Shown one piece after another: positions 22,574 to 33,041 of a stretch of DNA of 64,000 nucleotides (positions are counted from its first letter, which is position 1; every line of letters begins with the position of its first letter). The translations under genes were made by a program, and so were the position numbers. The notes below the pieces were generated by a model that had not been told where the DNA came from, did not search any database, and saw only the letters and a program-made list of their open reading frames with translations. The stretch comes from Paenibacillus abyssi (GTDB lineage: Bacteria; Bacillota; Bacilli; Paenibacillales; Paenibacillaceae). The stretch covers positions 346,565 to 410,564 of the forward strand of contig NZ_BMGR01000004.1 in NCBI RefSeq assembly GCF_014640295.1, written 5' to 3'.

Positions 22574-22802
22574 TTGTACCTCCTCCATTTGTAGCTCCCC
22601 CTTCATTTAGTAAATCCGTATTTATTATCTAATTTGATTATAAGATTTCTAATTGTTTGAAGATATTGATTATAATTAAGATAAAAGTGTTCTTTTTTAA
22701 TGTCTTCAAAAACCCTTACAGTTTCTTGTAAATAGGGTGTGTTAATCTCATGTGTTGATATTAAAAATTAGCATTAAAATTCAACAGTTTACTATATTTT
22801 CA

Positions 22803-22836
22803 GAGGGTGTCCCAAATGTTTCTATTGGACACCCTC
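22803..22836 (-). terminator. Hairpin after the RuBisCO-like gene
   Basis: GAGGGTGTCC and GGACACCCTC form a perfect ten-base stem around a 14-base loop, 38 bases past the stop of the RuBisCO-like gene. The following minus-strand bases are only moderately T-rich, so termination is likely but not certain. The rest of 22,574-22,873 holds the transporter promoter region and no gene. Confidence 0.6.
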
Positions 22837-22873
22837 CAGTCACGACACAGCGTTCGAACAACAATATTCTTCC

Positions 22874-24136
22874 CTATTTTTTTGATGAAAACAGCTCTGC
22901 AGCTTTTCTTAACTGATGATGTTCTTTCGCATATTGTTCAAAGCTAATGCCATTAACAGCAGCCTCCCATGCTAATTTCATACTTTCAAATCCTGCAGCA
23001 GGTCCATCTGGATGGGCCATGATCCCTCCACCTGCTAAATGCATCATGTCTACTGACTTTGTGCTTTCATATGTTGCGCATGCTGTTCCTGCCCATTGTC
23101 CATTCGAAACGACAGGCATCGTTTCATATCCATCTAATAATAGCTCCGTACAAGCATGGATCGCTTTTACAACGGATTCATTGCTTTCATAGAATTTTCC
23201 ATTTAAACCATTTACATGGATATGGTCAACTCCAGCTAAACGGCATAATTTTTGGTATGCTGTAAATTCCATTCCAAGAGAAGGACATCTAGTAAGCATC
23301 CCCCATTGGTTTCTATGACCGTGAATAGGTACTTCACTAAACGTATTTAAATAAGCCACTCCCGTTATTCCAATACTATTTATACTTGCCATAACACAAT
23401 TTCCACCTGCTTTAACGACAAGATCATGATTTCGGCGCAGCTCATTAATATCACCTGTAATATTAAATGCATACATTAATTTTTTACCGGTTTTATCAGC
23501 TGCTCGCTCGACAGACTCCATCACAGCCTTAACCTTTTTTTCCAATGGTGCGTATGGTGGATTTGCATTTAATTCATCATCCTTGATAAAATCCAAACCA
23601 GCTAATGCTAGATTCATAACAGTCTTTTGTAGTTCTTCCATTGAAAGTCCAACACTTGGCTTAATAATTGTTCCAATAATTGGTCGACCTTCTACACCTG
23701 TTAATTGTCTCGTTCCTTTAATACCGAATTTCGGACCTTGATAGACATCCTTAAAAGATTCAGGAATCTCCACATCCATTAACCTTAATCCTGAGAGCTC
23801 TTGCAGCTCGTATAAATTACCTGCTACAGCTGTTAATAAATTGGGGATCGAAGGTCCGAAGTTATGTAAAGGGAATGAAACTTTAACTTCCCCTCTATAA
23901 AATACCCCATTATGATTGGATGGTAGTTTCACACCCGGTAAACTAGGTGATTGAACCTGCTCTAATTCTTTTACACTGACTACTTTTACCCCATGGAGTT
24001 CCTTTAAAGCATCCGTTTCACCAGGAACAGCAGTAAACGTACCGGTAGACTGTTCACCAGCAATTTTTTCTGCTGCATATTCTAATGAATAAGGTGTTTC
24101 CACTAGATAGGTTGCACCTACTCTTTCTTGTGTCAT
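22874..24136 (-). CDS. RuBisCO-like protein (form IV RLP, OiaX/OiaT-like candidate)
   Basis: The 420-residue protein is a RuBisCO large-chain homologue with N-terminal ferredoxin-like (1-135) and TIM-barrel (about 140-400) domains. It keeps most catalytic positions of true RuBisCO: Lys159 (spinach Lys175), Lys185-Asp187-Glu188 in DFIKDDE (the carbamate/Mg triad 201/203/204), His274-Arg275, His307, Lys314 of loop 6, Ser344 and the phosphate-binding GGG at 369-371. The Lys177 position is Ser161. Known RLPs of D-apiose catabolism (OiaX decarboxylase, OiaT transcarboxylase/hydrolase) act on the phosphorylated product of a DUF1537 kinase, and such a kinase lies 9 kb away in this island. Its start overlaps the upstream GH42 stop in ATGA, so translation is coupled to a glycosidase. 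There is no phosphoribulokinase or small subunit, so CO2 fixation is unlikely. Confidence 0.88.
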   Translation of the reverse strand: MTQERVGATYLVETPYSLEYAAEKIAGEQSTGTFTAVPGETDALKELHGVKVVSVKELEQVQSPSLPGVKLPSNHNGVFYRGEVKVSFPLHNFGPSIPNLLTAVAGNLYELQELSGLRLMDVEIPESFKDVYQGPKFGIKGTRQLTGVEGRPIIGTIIKPSVGLSMEELQKTVMNLALAGLDFIKDDELNANPPYAPLEKKVKAVMESVERAADKTGKKLMYAFNITGDINELRRNHDLVVKAGGNCVMASINSIGITGVAYLNTFSEVPIHGHRNQWGMLTRCPSLGMEFTAYQKLCRLAGVDHIHVNGLNGKFYESNESVVKAIHACTELLLDGYETMPVVSNGQWAGTACATYESTKSVDMMHLAGGGIMAHPDGPAAGFESMKLAWEAAVNGISFEQYAKEHHQLRKAAELFSSKK

Positions 24137-26193
24137 TTTGCTTCCTCCATGTGAATTTCTTCTATGATAAAAACTCCATTTGGTGGGATAGCCGTTTCCT
24201 TTTCAAGGATCGATTTACTTAATAAATCCTTGTATTTTTTCTTTTTAAAATTAATATTCTTTGAATCTTCCGAATGATTCAGAAGGAATATAAATGAACG
24301 TCCTGCTTTTTCTCTCATTGTTACTTCGACTCCTGATGGAACCTCCAAAATAGGTTGGATACCTTTTGAATCACAAATAAATTTTGATAATTCTTTTAAA
24401 AATGTTGGTTCAGGACTAGATGCAATATACCATGCTTCCCCTTTTCCAAATTTATTTCGAGTGATAACAGGCATACCTTTATAAAAATCATCCCCATATT
24501 CTGCTAAAACCTCCGCACCTTCTGGTTGGAGTAAATCACAAAGAATATCACACACATACTCTTTCTTGAACCCAGGTAGCTTTGTATTTGGCATAATACG
24601 ATTTTTTTTCCCTGGAAATAAAGCGTCAATCTCCTCTACCCAAACGCCTAATAATTCTCTTAGTTCACCAGGATATCCGCCTAAAGTAACTAAATCATTT
24701 TCATTGACAATTCCGCTAAAAAAAGTTGTCAAGAACGTTCCACCATTTGCAACAAACGTTTCTATTTTTCTAGCAAGCCCTGTTTTAACCATATATAAGA
24801 CCGGTGCTACAACAAGATCATACTTACTAAAATCAGAATCTGTATTAATAATGTCTACCGGAATATTATTGTCAAAGAAGGCATTGTAATAGTTTTGCAC
24901 CTGTTCCGGATAATCTAATAAATCGCTTGGTCCACTAGAGAAATCAATTCCCCACCAATTTTCCCAATCAAAAACGATGGCAACCTTTCCATGTATACGA
25001 GAATCAAGTAATTGGTCACCGAGTAATTGTAACTCTTTCCCTAACTCTGCTACTTCATTAAATACTCTTGTATGTTCATGTCCTGCATGTTCAATTACAG
25101 CCCCATGATATTTTTCACAAGCACCAATAGACCTTCTTAACTGGAAGAACATAACAGTATCTGCACCACGTGCAATTGCTTGGTAACTCCATAAACGCAT
25201 AACCCCTGGACGTTTTAAGGAATTATAAGGCTGCCAGTTTTGTTGGCTCGGTGTTTGTTCCATAATCATAAATGGATCGCCGTCTTTAAAACCCCGCATC
25301 ATATCTAAACGAAATGCGGTCGTACTTACTGGTGTATCGTAGGAGGGATAATTATCCCATGCTACGATATCTACCTTTTTGCTCCATTTAAAATAATCCA
25401 ACGGTTTATAGTTTGCATGTCCATGATAGTTCGTCGTGATTGGTAAATTAGGATTAATATTACGAAGTATTTCGTATTCATCTAAATATCTATCTAATAC
25501 ACTATCAGAGTTAAACCTGTGATAATCTAATGTAATTCCTTGAAAAGCTGTTTTATCTGGATACTCTCTATCTAAGTGTTCACTTAATAGATTTGGAAGG
25601 ACAATTTCATCCCAATCATAAAAAGTATGACCCCAAAACCGAGTATTCCATGCCTTGTTTACCTCTTCCAGAGTTCCGTAACGCTTTTGCAGCCAAATAC
25701 GAAATTCTTTTTCACATGTATCACAGTAACATTGGCAGCCCATTTCATTGTTCACATGCCAGATAATCAAGGCTGGATGATCATGATATCTTTCAGCCAG
25801 CTTTTGAACGAGTCGCTTCGAAAATTTTTTATAGGTTGGGCTGTTTGGGCAGCTGTTATGTCTAAAACCAAATTTTCTTTTTCTTCCTTCAAAATCAACG
25901 GATAATACATCCGGGTATTTCTTTGCCATCCAAGCAGGGTGATTTGCCGTACCAGTCGCTAGACAAACAAAAATACCGTTTTGATAAAGATTATCGATCA
26001 CTTCATCTAACCAACCAAAATTATACGTGTCTTCATATGGTTGATTAAGAGCCCACGTAAATACATTCACAGTCGCAATATTTATTCCTGCTAATTTGAA
26101 TAGCCTTACATCTTCTTCCCAAATATCCTTAGGCCACTGTTCAGGATTATAATCACCACCGTAAAAAATTTTTGGTAATTTCTTAGATATCAT
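24133..26193 (-). CDS. GH42 beta-galactosidase, copy 2
   Basis: The 686-residue GH42 enzyme is closely similar to copy 1. Acid/base Glu150 is in HVNNEMG and nucleophile Glu312 in MIMEQTP, with zinc-type Cys115, 155, 157 and 160 plus an extra Cys153. It has no signal peptide. The ATG at 26193 follows GGAGGAG. It lies between the GH106-like gene (29-base gap) and the RuBisCO-like gene (four-base overlap). The three therefore form one transcript that couples sugar release with acid-sugar breakdown. Likely products are galactose or L-arabinopyranose. Confidence 0.93.
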   Translation of the reverse strand: MISKKLPKIFYGGDYNPEQWPKDIWEEDVRLFKLAGINIATVNVFTWALNQPYEDTYNFGWLDEVIDNLYQNGIFVCLATGTANHPAWMAKKYPDVLSVDFEGRKRKFGFRHNSCPNSPTYKKFSKRLVQKLAERYHDHPALIIWHVNNEMGCQCYCDTCEKEFRIWLQKRYGTLEEVNKAWNTRFWGHTFYDWDEIVLPNLLSEHLDREYPDKTAFQGITLDYHRFNSDSVLDRYLDEYEILRNINPNLPITTNYHGHANYKPLDYFKWSKKVDIVAWDNYPSYDTPVSTTAFRLDMMRGFKDGDPFMIMEQTPSQQNWQPYNSLKRPGVMRLWSYQAIARGADTVMFFQLRRSIGACEKYHGAVIEHAGHEHTRVFNEVAELGKELQLLGDQLLDSRIHGKVAIVFDWENWWGIDFSSGPSDLLDYPEQVQNYYNAFFDNNIPVDIINTDSDFSKYDLVVAPVLYMVKTGLARKIETFVANGGTFLTTFFSGIVNENDLVTLGGYPGELRELLGVWVEEIDALFPGKKNRIMPNTKLPGFKKEYVCDILCDLLQPEGAEVLAEYGDDFYKGMPVITRNKFGKGEAWYIASSPEPTFLKELSKFICDSKGIQPILEVPSGVEVTMREKAGRSFIFLLNHSEDSKNINFKKKKYKDLLSKSILEKETAIPPNGVFIIEEIHMEEAK

Positions 26194-26222
26194 AGGTTAA
26201 CTCCTCCATCACAATCATTCTC

Positions 26223-29200
26223 TTAAGATTGATAAATACGTACTGGGCCGTATAAGCCACCAGCTGCAGCATCTTCAGTCCAACCGGTCTGATCTTTATC
26301 ACTATTCCAGTACAGGTTCTCGCCACCAATGACATTACTTGGCCGGCCGACTTGATAATGTGTTCCTAAAGTATTGGTTACTCTGATTCTTAATCGGTGG
26401 CTTCCTGAATTTAGATTCTCACCTAAGTCAAAAAGATATGGACGCCATACACGTATACCAACAGGACGATTATCTACCCACACCTCTGCTGTACCTCTTA
26501 TATGACCGAAATCTAGTATTGCTTTAGAATGATCATGAACCGTAAACATCGTTTCATATTCGACTGCACCACTAAAATGTGATAAGGATAGCGCTGTTCT
26601 CCAGTCACCTAATTTACCCTTGGCATGAGCCGTTTCGAAGCGAATCGGTGCTAAAAGAACATCTGCTTCTGTATTAGGTCCATCTGGTTCAATTCGAACT
26701 GAAGCAACTGAACCTGCTCGCTGGACAGGGAACTTAACAATGCCATCTTGTACAGCAACTTCTTCCCCACCAATCCATACACGGGCCGAACCGGAACAAA
26801 CTATTTTTAATGTCTTTGCCCCGATTGGCATTGGTACCCGTATCCATACAGGATTTCCTACTGCATTTGGATTGAGATGAAATGGAAGTGGTTTCGGATC
26901 AGGAACAGAATTAGGCATTAGCCATCCTACATTCGGTAAAGGATGAGGTCGATCAGATAACCATAAGGACTCTGTTTCTGCAAATTGCAATACCGCCTCA
27001 TGTAGAATAGCTGCTTTTTCATTTTGTTCATTTACCCAATCTTCTCCTGTACAGAAGATATGTGTTTCACCGTTAAAGTACTCAACCACCCCATCGGCTA
27101 ATACTTCGCCACCGCCCTCAGGCAATTCAAATTTAATTTCGTTCTTCCCTTGTTTCCAAAGAGACGTAACATCCACTTCCTCCTGTCCTTGTCTTATATA
27201 TGGATTAAAGTCACCGTGCTCTGTCACTTTTTCACCATTCACATGAAGAGAAACACGCCCCCTTGCAGCAAATACCATTCTGACACTTTTAATAGGAATG
27301 TTCTGATCATGATTGATATAGTTAACTAACGATGATTTCGCATTTGGTTTGTTAGTAAAAATCCACTTTGGTAACGCAGGCTTCGCTTGTTTATTTATCT
27401 CAATTCCAACACGAATAAGCTCGGTTACAACAGCTTCTGCTTTTAAAATAATTTCGTTTGCACCCTTGTTTAAATGAACCAATGCAGTTTGTTCTTCTGG
27501 TCCACCAATCCAAACGATTTCTTCTCCATCAATCGATCCAGTAATTTTTGCATTGCTTTCTAAACGAATCCAGTATTCACCCGGATATTCCACGATAACA
27601 TTGGATTTACCCCATACAGCTTCGCCTTGTTTTACTTTACCAAGGTTTAAAAATCGGCGAGGAACTCTTCCCATTCGTCCCGCCCATGTTTTAAAGCTCA
27701 AATCACCAAGTGTATTACTATAAATCACTTCCCAGGAATCCTCTTGTTCAAAGCTTTCTTTTTTACTAGCTATCCAATAAGCAGATTCACTCCAAAGCCT
27801 TGATATCCACTTGGTATCATCGTAATCAGGCAAATGCCAGCCGGCTTCTACACCGTCACTTTCACTGTTTTCTAATGCAACCCGAACGACGCGCTGTTCG
27901 ATAGGCATCATCGTATGATCACCATGAAGATCAAAATCACCATACGTATTGTCTAATGTAGGAACAACTTTAATGCGCCAGTCATCGGATGGTAGCTCTA
28001 CACTTACATGCTGTAACGATTTTGTACTCATATATTTTGATTGATCCCTATCACTATCTTCTGAAGAATTAAATGGACAAACAACTATTGCAGCAGGCCA
28101 TGATGTAAAATCCACTTCTACTTCAATCCATTCTCCCTGACGTTTATATTCCAGAGAATAAATATTACCTAAAACTGGGTCCCACAGTTGAGGCTTTCCT
28201 GGAGTTCTTAGACGATATGTAGCTTGTGTTTGGACCTTTGTATCAGGGTCTGTTGGCTTATGCATTCTTATAAGCCTGCCATTGTCAGGTAATAATAAAA
28301 AGATATCGGCATCATCAGTCTGTCGTTGCAGGAACATTCCTTTTCCTTCTACGCGCTTAGACAACTTGTTATCCACTAGCTGAGCTGCCTCTATTGGCGA
28401 TTGAAACGAAATCATTCCCTCTAATTCTGGATCACCTTCTAAGATATCGACACCAATCACTAATCCCCCTTCATGAATCCACTCCTGTAACTTCTCTCGA
28501 GCTTCCTTTCTCATGATGGTTGTTCCTGATAGAAGTAAGACTGAGAATGTTTCACCATTGATCGTAAGCTTTCCGTTTTCTATAACTGCTTTTTCCAAGG
28601 CAGAATCATCAATAACATCAAAGTCTCTATTCACTTCACGTAATGCACCTAAAAAGTCTTGATCTTTACGGTTCCATCTTCCTGTTATATTCTCGTGAAC
28701 CTTCTGCATGTGCTTTAAAGCATCATGTGGCATTTTGTTCGCAACTGACATCGGATGCTCGGTTCCGCCTCCATCATTAAGGGACATATATCCCGTTACA
28801 GCATAGGAAGGATAATGTACACCGATATCAGCAATATGGGTTCCTTGTGTTAATAAAGAACAAACTCTGCTCACTGTATCCGCAAACACATGATAATGTT
28901 CGAAGTATGGTTGACGCCAACCAGTATCTGGCGATGCCCATTCCCACCAGCCGCCTTTCGTACTAAAATAGACAGCATGTGGACTATACAGTGTTGTTCC
29001 TCCTTGAAACCACGGAATTAACCAATGCATTGTCTCTTCAAGCGTTCCACCCCAACCGCTTGAGTGAAATCCTTCTAACCACACCCGCTTTCCGCCATGG
29101 AGATGTACCATAGACGAGTGTGGCTTTACCTCGCCATCCATATCACATCCTGGGGAGCTATACCAGCGGTGTGTTTGGAAGTAATCTAAATAAAGGCGCT

Positions 29201-30038
29201 GTGCCCCGTGAACATCCGCACGTCTTGCTGGACCTGCCTGATCACACCCTAACAGCATGTTATATTTTTCATGCCATTTGGATATCGGAATAAAAAATGC
29301 TTTTTCCGCAAGGTCAGCGGCAAGGTCATAAACCCGTCTGCGAATATCTCCAGAATCAGGAGTATTTTCAAAAAGTGCAGGTAACTGCTGTAAAATATCC
29401 TCGTTATAACGATCCATATATAATCTTGGCATTTCTTTTGACCAAAGTGGTAACGGAGGAAGTTCATCTTGAAAACTACCAATGATTGTTTTACCTAAGT
29501 CATGCTGAAAACGACGTTCAAATTCTCCATGTACTTTATCAAGTAACAATTTACATGCCGTTTCATCCAGCCAATTAAATCCTTGCCTGATAACAACATA
29601 GTAGTAATCAGACTCTTCTAATAAAATTTCCGCACCTTCAGGAATTTCCTCTTTATCTGCAAATCGACGTAATTGATACCCAGAGTAATTTTGGTTTTCA
29701 GCGACGATTCTAGCAGGAAAGTTAGAGCCGGAGAATCCGATTTGATCATAGAACCAGATATGCATATCCAGGCGCTCTGCTTCCCGGACAGCTACCTCAA
29801 ACATCGTCCACCAATCTTCACTGAAATAAAACGGATTATCACTGATACTTCCGTATTGTGGTCCTGTTGGCGCGATATTAATGATTCCAATGTTACGTAA
29901 TCCACCATTACGAAACTTTTGAAGTTGCCAACGAACACGTTCTTCAGTTACCTCATCAGCACTCCACCACCAAAACGGTACTGGTCCAAAATGAGGATCC
30001 GGTATAGTAAACGCTTTCCTTAAATCGTTTAAAGACAT
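26223..30038 (-). CDS. GH106-like alpha-L-rhamnosidase family protein (1271 aa)
   Basis: A very large protein without a signal peptide. The N-terminal motif PVPFWWWSADEVTEERVRWQLQ, followed by LRNIGIINIAPTG and a barrel containing IWFYDQIGFSG, resembles the GH106 opening (a WWW/F-x-G pattern, then a loop describing the barrel start). The middle has a Rossmann-like segment (VLLLSGTTIMRKEAREKLQEWI). The C-terminal third is beta-sandwich with galactose-binding-like pieces (WVDNRPVGIRVWRPYLFDLG, RIRVTNTLGTHYQVG). GH106 enzymes cleave alpha-L-rhamnose from pectin (rhamnogalacturonan I and II). I could not place the catalytic glutamates with confidence. The start ATG has GGAGG eight bases upstream and heads the GH42-RLP operon. 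Confidence 0.75.
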   Translation of the reverse strand: MSLNDLRKAFTIPDPHFGPVPFWWWSADEVTEERVRWQLQKFRNGGLRNIGIINIAPTGPQYGSISDNPFYFSEDWWTMFEVAVREAERLDMHIWFYDQIGFSGSNFPARIVAENQNYSGYQLRRFADKEEIPEGAEILLEESDYYYVVIRQGFNWLDETACKLLLDKVHGEFERRFQHDLGKTIIGSFQDELPPLPLWSKEMPRLYMDRYNEDILQQLPALFENTPDSGDIRRRVYDLAADLAEKAFFIPISKWHEKYNMLLGCDQAGPARRADVHGAQRLYLDYFQTHRWYSSPGCDMDGEVKPHSSMVHLHGGKRVWLEGFHSSGWGGTLEETMHWLIPWFQGGTTLYSPHAVYFSTKGGWWEWASPDTGWRQPYFEHYHVFADTVSRVCSLLTQGTHIADIGVHYPSYAVTGYMSLNDGGGTEHPMSVANKMPHDALKHMQKVHENITGRWNRKDQDFLGALREVNRDFDVIDDSALEKAVIENGKLTINGETFSVLLLSGTTIMRKEAREKLQEWIHEGGLVIGVDILEGDPELEGMISFQSPIEAAQLVDNKLSKRVEGKGMFLQRQTDDADIFLLLPDNGRLIRMHKPTDPDTKVQTQATYRLRTPGKPQLWDPVLGNIYSLEYKRQGEWIEVEVDFTSWPAAIVVCPFNSSEDSDRDQSKYMSTKSLQHVSVELPSDDWRIKVVPTLDNTYGDFDLHGDHTMMPIEQRVVRVALENSESDGVEAGWHLPDYDDTKWISRLWSESAYWIASKKESFEQEDSWEVIYSNTLGDLSFKTWAGRMGRVPRRFLNLGKVKQGEAVWGKSNVIVEYPGEYWIRLESNAKITGSIDGEEIVWIGGPEEQTALVHLNKGANEIILKAEAVVTELIRVGIEINKQAKPALPKWIFTNKPNAKSSLVNYINHDQNIPIKSVRMVFAARGRVSLHVNGEKVTEHGDFNPYIRQGQEEVDVTSLWKQGKNEIKFELPEGGGEVLADGVVEYFNGETHIFCTGEDWVNEQNEKAAILHEAVLQFAETESLWLSDRPHPLPNVGWLMPNSVPDPKPLPFHLNPNAVGNPVWIRVPMPIGAKTLKIVCSGSARVWIGGEEVAVQDGIVKFPVQRAGSVASVRIEPDGPNTEADVLLAPIRFETAHAKGKLGDWRTALSLSHFSGAVEYETMFTVHDHSKAILDFGHIRGTAEVWVDNRPVGIRVWRPYLFDLGENLNSGSHRLRIRVTNTLGTHYQVGRPSNVIGGENLYWNSDKDQTGWTEDAAAGGLYGPVRIYQS

Positions 30039-30283
30039 ACATAATTCCTCCTATCTCAATCTTTTTATCTCTACCTTGAATTTTAAAGCCTCTCTTTTCA
30101 TTCTGATAGCGATTATTTTTAACGTATAATCTTAAGAATAAAGACCTAATAGAAAAGAGCAGCGCCTTGCCAATAAATTAAAATCTTAAAAATGCACATT
30201 CTTACCTTAATATTTAGAATCAAAATTATTTCCAAAAAATGATATTATCTAAGAAACTTAATTTTTGTAAAGGATGTGAAGGA
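30039..30283. promoter_or_regulatory. Divergent control region, GH106-like and GH78 genes
   Basis: A 245-base AT-rich gap separates two rhamnosidase genes on opposite strands. Strong ribosome sites are visible at both ends, but I see no confident -35/-10 pair and no clear cre box. Because both genes target rhamnose, one regulator (for example the AraC-type protein at 16,339) may act here. Confidence 0.5.
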
Positions 30284-32971
30284 ATGACCATAAAGCAATT
30301 GTTAGTGGAGAGTCAAAGTAATACGTTAGGGATTGATGTAAAGGAACCTCTCTTAAGCTGGGAATTTGGCGGATCATATCAACGTTCTACTATTCAAGAA
30401 GCCTATCGTATTCTCGTTTCGGATGATATAAGAAAGGTTTCTACTAATATAGGTGATATATGGGATTCTGGCGTGGTACAAAGCAGAAAAAATGTGAATA
30501 TTATTTATAAAGGAAAGCAGCTTCAGTCTAATACAAGGTACTACTGGAAAGTTCAGGTTTGGGATAATCATGGAAACCAAATCGAAAGTGACATAAGCTG
30601 GTGGGAAATGGGATTATTGGACCCAGAAGAATGGACTGGAACATGGATTACAAGAGGAAATAACGCTGATTCATCTGCCCCTTTCTTCCGATATGAATTT
30701 AATTTAACGAAAAAGATAGAGAAAGCTAGAGTATATATCTGTGGTTTAGGACATTATGAATTAAGATTAAATGGAAAAAGAGTGGGAGACCGAGTATTAG
30801 AACCTGGTTGGACGAATTATGACAAAACCTGCCTTTATTCGGTATACGATGTAACCGATTACTTATATTCATTAGAAACCAATGCAATTGGGGTTATTTT
30901 AGGTAATGGGTTCTTTCATGTACCAGGTGGGCGTTATACGAAGTTCAAGAATTCCTTCGGTGAACCAAGATGTCTTGTTCAAATGGAAGTAACCTATTAC
31001 GATGGAACAGTAGAAAAAATAGTTAGTAATAATAATTGGCATACCTCCTCTAGTCCACTCACTTTTTCATGTATGTATGGAGGTGAGGATTATGATGCCA
31101 ACAAGGAGCAAGCCGGCTGGGATAAACCAGGATTTATTTATAACTCACCATGGAAAAAAGCCGTAGAAATTGAAGCTCCAAAAGGAAAACTAGTCTCTCA
31201 AAAAAGTACACCTTTAAAAATAATGAAAACATTTGAACCAAAAGAAATAAAAAAGCTTGATCATGACAAATATTTAATTGACTTCGGTCAAAATTTTTCA
31301 GGATGGGTAGAAATAACGGTAGCCGGTTCTAAAAATCAGGCTGTGAAAATTATTCCTGCAGAAATATTAAATAAAGACGGTTCGCCAAATCAAACCTGGT
31401 CTGGTTCCCCTTATAAATTTAACTACACCTTAAAGGGTGATGAGGAAGAAACGTGGAGCCCTCGGTTTACGTATTATGGCTTCCGTTATGTTCAAATTGA
31501 AGGGGCTGTTCCCGTTAGCTTTGACTCAAAAGCAGCGACGAAGCTTCTGAATATTCAAGGGCAAATGATTTATCCAGAGATGGAAATATCGGGATATTTC
31601 AAAACCTCCGACCAGATGATTAACAGGATTCATGAAATCATTAATTGGGCGATATTAAGTAATATGAAAAGTGTGTTCACGGATTGTCCTCACCGTGAAA
31701 AGCTTGGTTGGCTTGAACAGGTTCATCTTATGGGGCCGTCTATTTTATATAATTATTCCGTTGAGCCATTATTTACAAAGATTATGGAAGATATAAAAGA
31801 TGCCCAGCTGCAAAATGGAATGATTCCAACAACAGCACCTGAATATGTCGTGTTTGAAAAGCCATGGGATATTTTCCGTCATTCTGTATCGTGGGGAGCT
31901 ACCTATATCATTAGTGCATGGTATATTTATCAGAAGTTTGGAAATGATAGATTGATCATTGATCACTATAATGGCATGAAAAACTATATTAGTTACTTAT
32001 GCGAACAATCAGAGGATTATATTATAGTAGATGGTCTTGGAGATTGGTATGATGTTGGAGAAAAAGGTCCAGGTTTTGCACAAAATACGCCGGTTCCATT
32101 AGCTGAAACAGCAATGTTTTATCATATCGTCGATATTTTCACCAACATGACCAAGCTATTTTCAAACAATGAAAAGGATACGACATACTATGAATATTTA
32201 TCTCATAGCATAAAAGATTCATTTAATCATACATTCTTTGATGCAAACACTGGTCAGTATGGAAATGGCAGTCAAGCGTCTAATGCAATGCCTTTATCAG
32301 TAGGATTAGTGGGAGAAAAGGATAAGGAAACGGTGTTCAATTATTTAGTAGAAAATATTATCAAACATGATTACCATACGACAGCTGGTGATGTTGGCTA
32401 CAGATATGTCCTTCAGGCACTTTCAGAGAATAATCGTTCTGATATCATTTTTGAAATGATCAGAAAAGTAGATTATCCAAGCTATGGCTACCAAGTAGTA
32501 AATGGAGCAACTTCATTAACGGAAGCTTGGGATGGCCCGACCGTAGGAAAATCTCAAAACCATTTCATGCTAGGTCATATAGAAGAATGGTTTTACAATA
32601 GTTTAGGAGGATTAAATTATTCCTTTGATTCTAAAAAGGATGCATACTATTTTACGATTAAACCTTATATTCCAAGTGATCTTAAATATGTAAAAGCAGG
32701 AAATCGTTTATTAGTTGGTGAAGTTAAATCAGAGTGGGAACAATTAGAAAATGGAAGACTAAAGGTAAATATTCATATACCTGTGAATAGTGAAGCAAGA
32801 GTGTTTCTTCCAGCAGCATCCATCGATGAGATAACCGAAAATGGAGCACCAGTTCAAACCGTTAAAGACATAAAAGTGATAAAGGTTAAAAATGGAATTG
32901 CCGAGCTAGAATTAGGTTCAGGAGAATACGAATTTTTAACTACGATTCAAGCTTTAAACTACTCTAATTAA
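30284..32971 (+). CDS. GH78 alpha-L-rhamnosidase
   Basis: The ATG at 30284 is preferred over one 45 bases upstream, because AAGGA lies nine bases before it and the protein then begins MTIKQLLVESQ as is usual for the family (895 residues). Domain order is an N-terminal Ig-like domain (with LSWEFGGSYQ), Bac_rhamnosid_N with GLGHYELRLNGKRVGDRVLEPGWTNY, the (alpha/alpha)6 barrel with the acid in TDCPHREKLGW (about residue 467) and Glu about 747 in ATSLTEAWDG, and a C-terminal beta domain. It is the only plus-strand gene of the AT-rich half. It is monocistronic, with a strong terminator. No leader peptide is seen, so it acts on internalised rhamnosyl oligosaccharides. Confidence 0.93.
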   Translation: MTIKQLLVESQSNTLGIDVKEPLLSWEFGGSYQRSTIQEAYRILVSDDIRKVSTNIGDIWDSGVVQSRKNVNIIYKGKQLQSNTRYYWKVQVWDNHGNQIESDISWWEMGLLDPEEWTGTWITRGNNADSSAPFFRYEFNLTKKIEKARVYICGLGHYELRLNGKRVGDRVLEPGWTNYDKTCLYSVYDVTDYLYSLETNAIGVILGNGFFHVPGGRYTKFKNSFGEPRCLVQMEVTYYDGTVEKIVSNNNWHTSSSPLTFSCMYGGEDYDANKEQAGWDKPGFIYNSPWKKAVEIEAPKGKLVSQKSTPLKIMKTFEPKEIKKLDHDKYLIDFGQNFSGWVEITVAGSKNQAVKIIPAEILNKDGSPNQTWSGSPYKFNYTLKGDEEETWSPRFTYYGFRYVQIEGAVPVSFDSKAATKLLNIQGQMIYPEMEISGYFKTSDQMINRIHEIINWAILSNMKSVFTDCPHREKLGWLEQVHLMGPSILYNYSVEPLFTKIMEDIKDAQLQNGMIPTTAPEYVVFEKPWDIFRHSVSWGATYIISAWYIYQKFGNDRLIIDHYNGMKNYISYLCEQSEDYIIVDGLGDWYDVGEKGPGFAQNTPVPLAETAMFYHIVDIFTNMTKLFSNNEKDTTYYEYLSHSIKDSFNHTFFDANTGQYGNGSQASNAMPLSVGLVGEKDKETVFNYLVENIIKHDYHTTAGDVGYRYVLQALSENNRSDIIFEMIRKVDYPSYGYQVVNGATSLTEAWDGPTVGKSQNHFMLGHIEEWFYNSLGGLNYSFDSKKDAYYFTIKPYIPSDLKYVKAGNRLLVGEVKSEWEQLENGRLKVNIHIPVNSEARVFLPAASIDEITENGAPVQTVKDIKVIKVKNGIAELELGSGEYEFLTTIQALNYSN

Positions 32972-32973
32972 TA

Positions 32974-33016
32974 AAAAAAGGAAGATGACTTTACTTTAAA
33001 AGTCATCTTCCTTTTT
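32974..33016. terminator. Bidirectional terminator between GH78 and amidohydrolase
   Basis: An 18-base near-perfect stem (AAAAAAGGAAGATGACTTT facing AAAGTCATCTTCCTTTTT) has A's on one side and T's on the other. It can stop the GH78 transcript on the plus strand and the lactonase operon on the minus strand. Confidence 0.92.
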
Positions 33017-33041
33017 ATAATACAATAACTTCTAATACATT

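Noticed and set aside
22874..24136. True RuBisCO for CO2 fixation
   Set aside because: The Lys177 position is Ser, and no small subunit, phosphoribulokinase or carboxysome gene is near. The setting is sugar catabolism, so a RuBisCO-like protein is the better reading.
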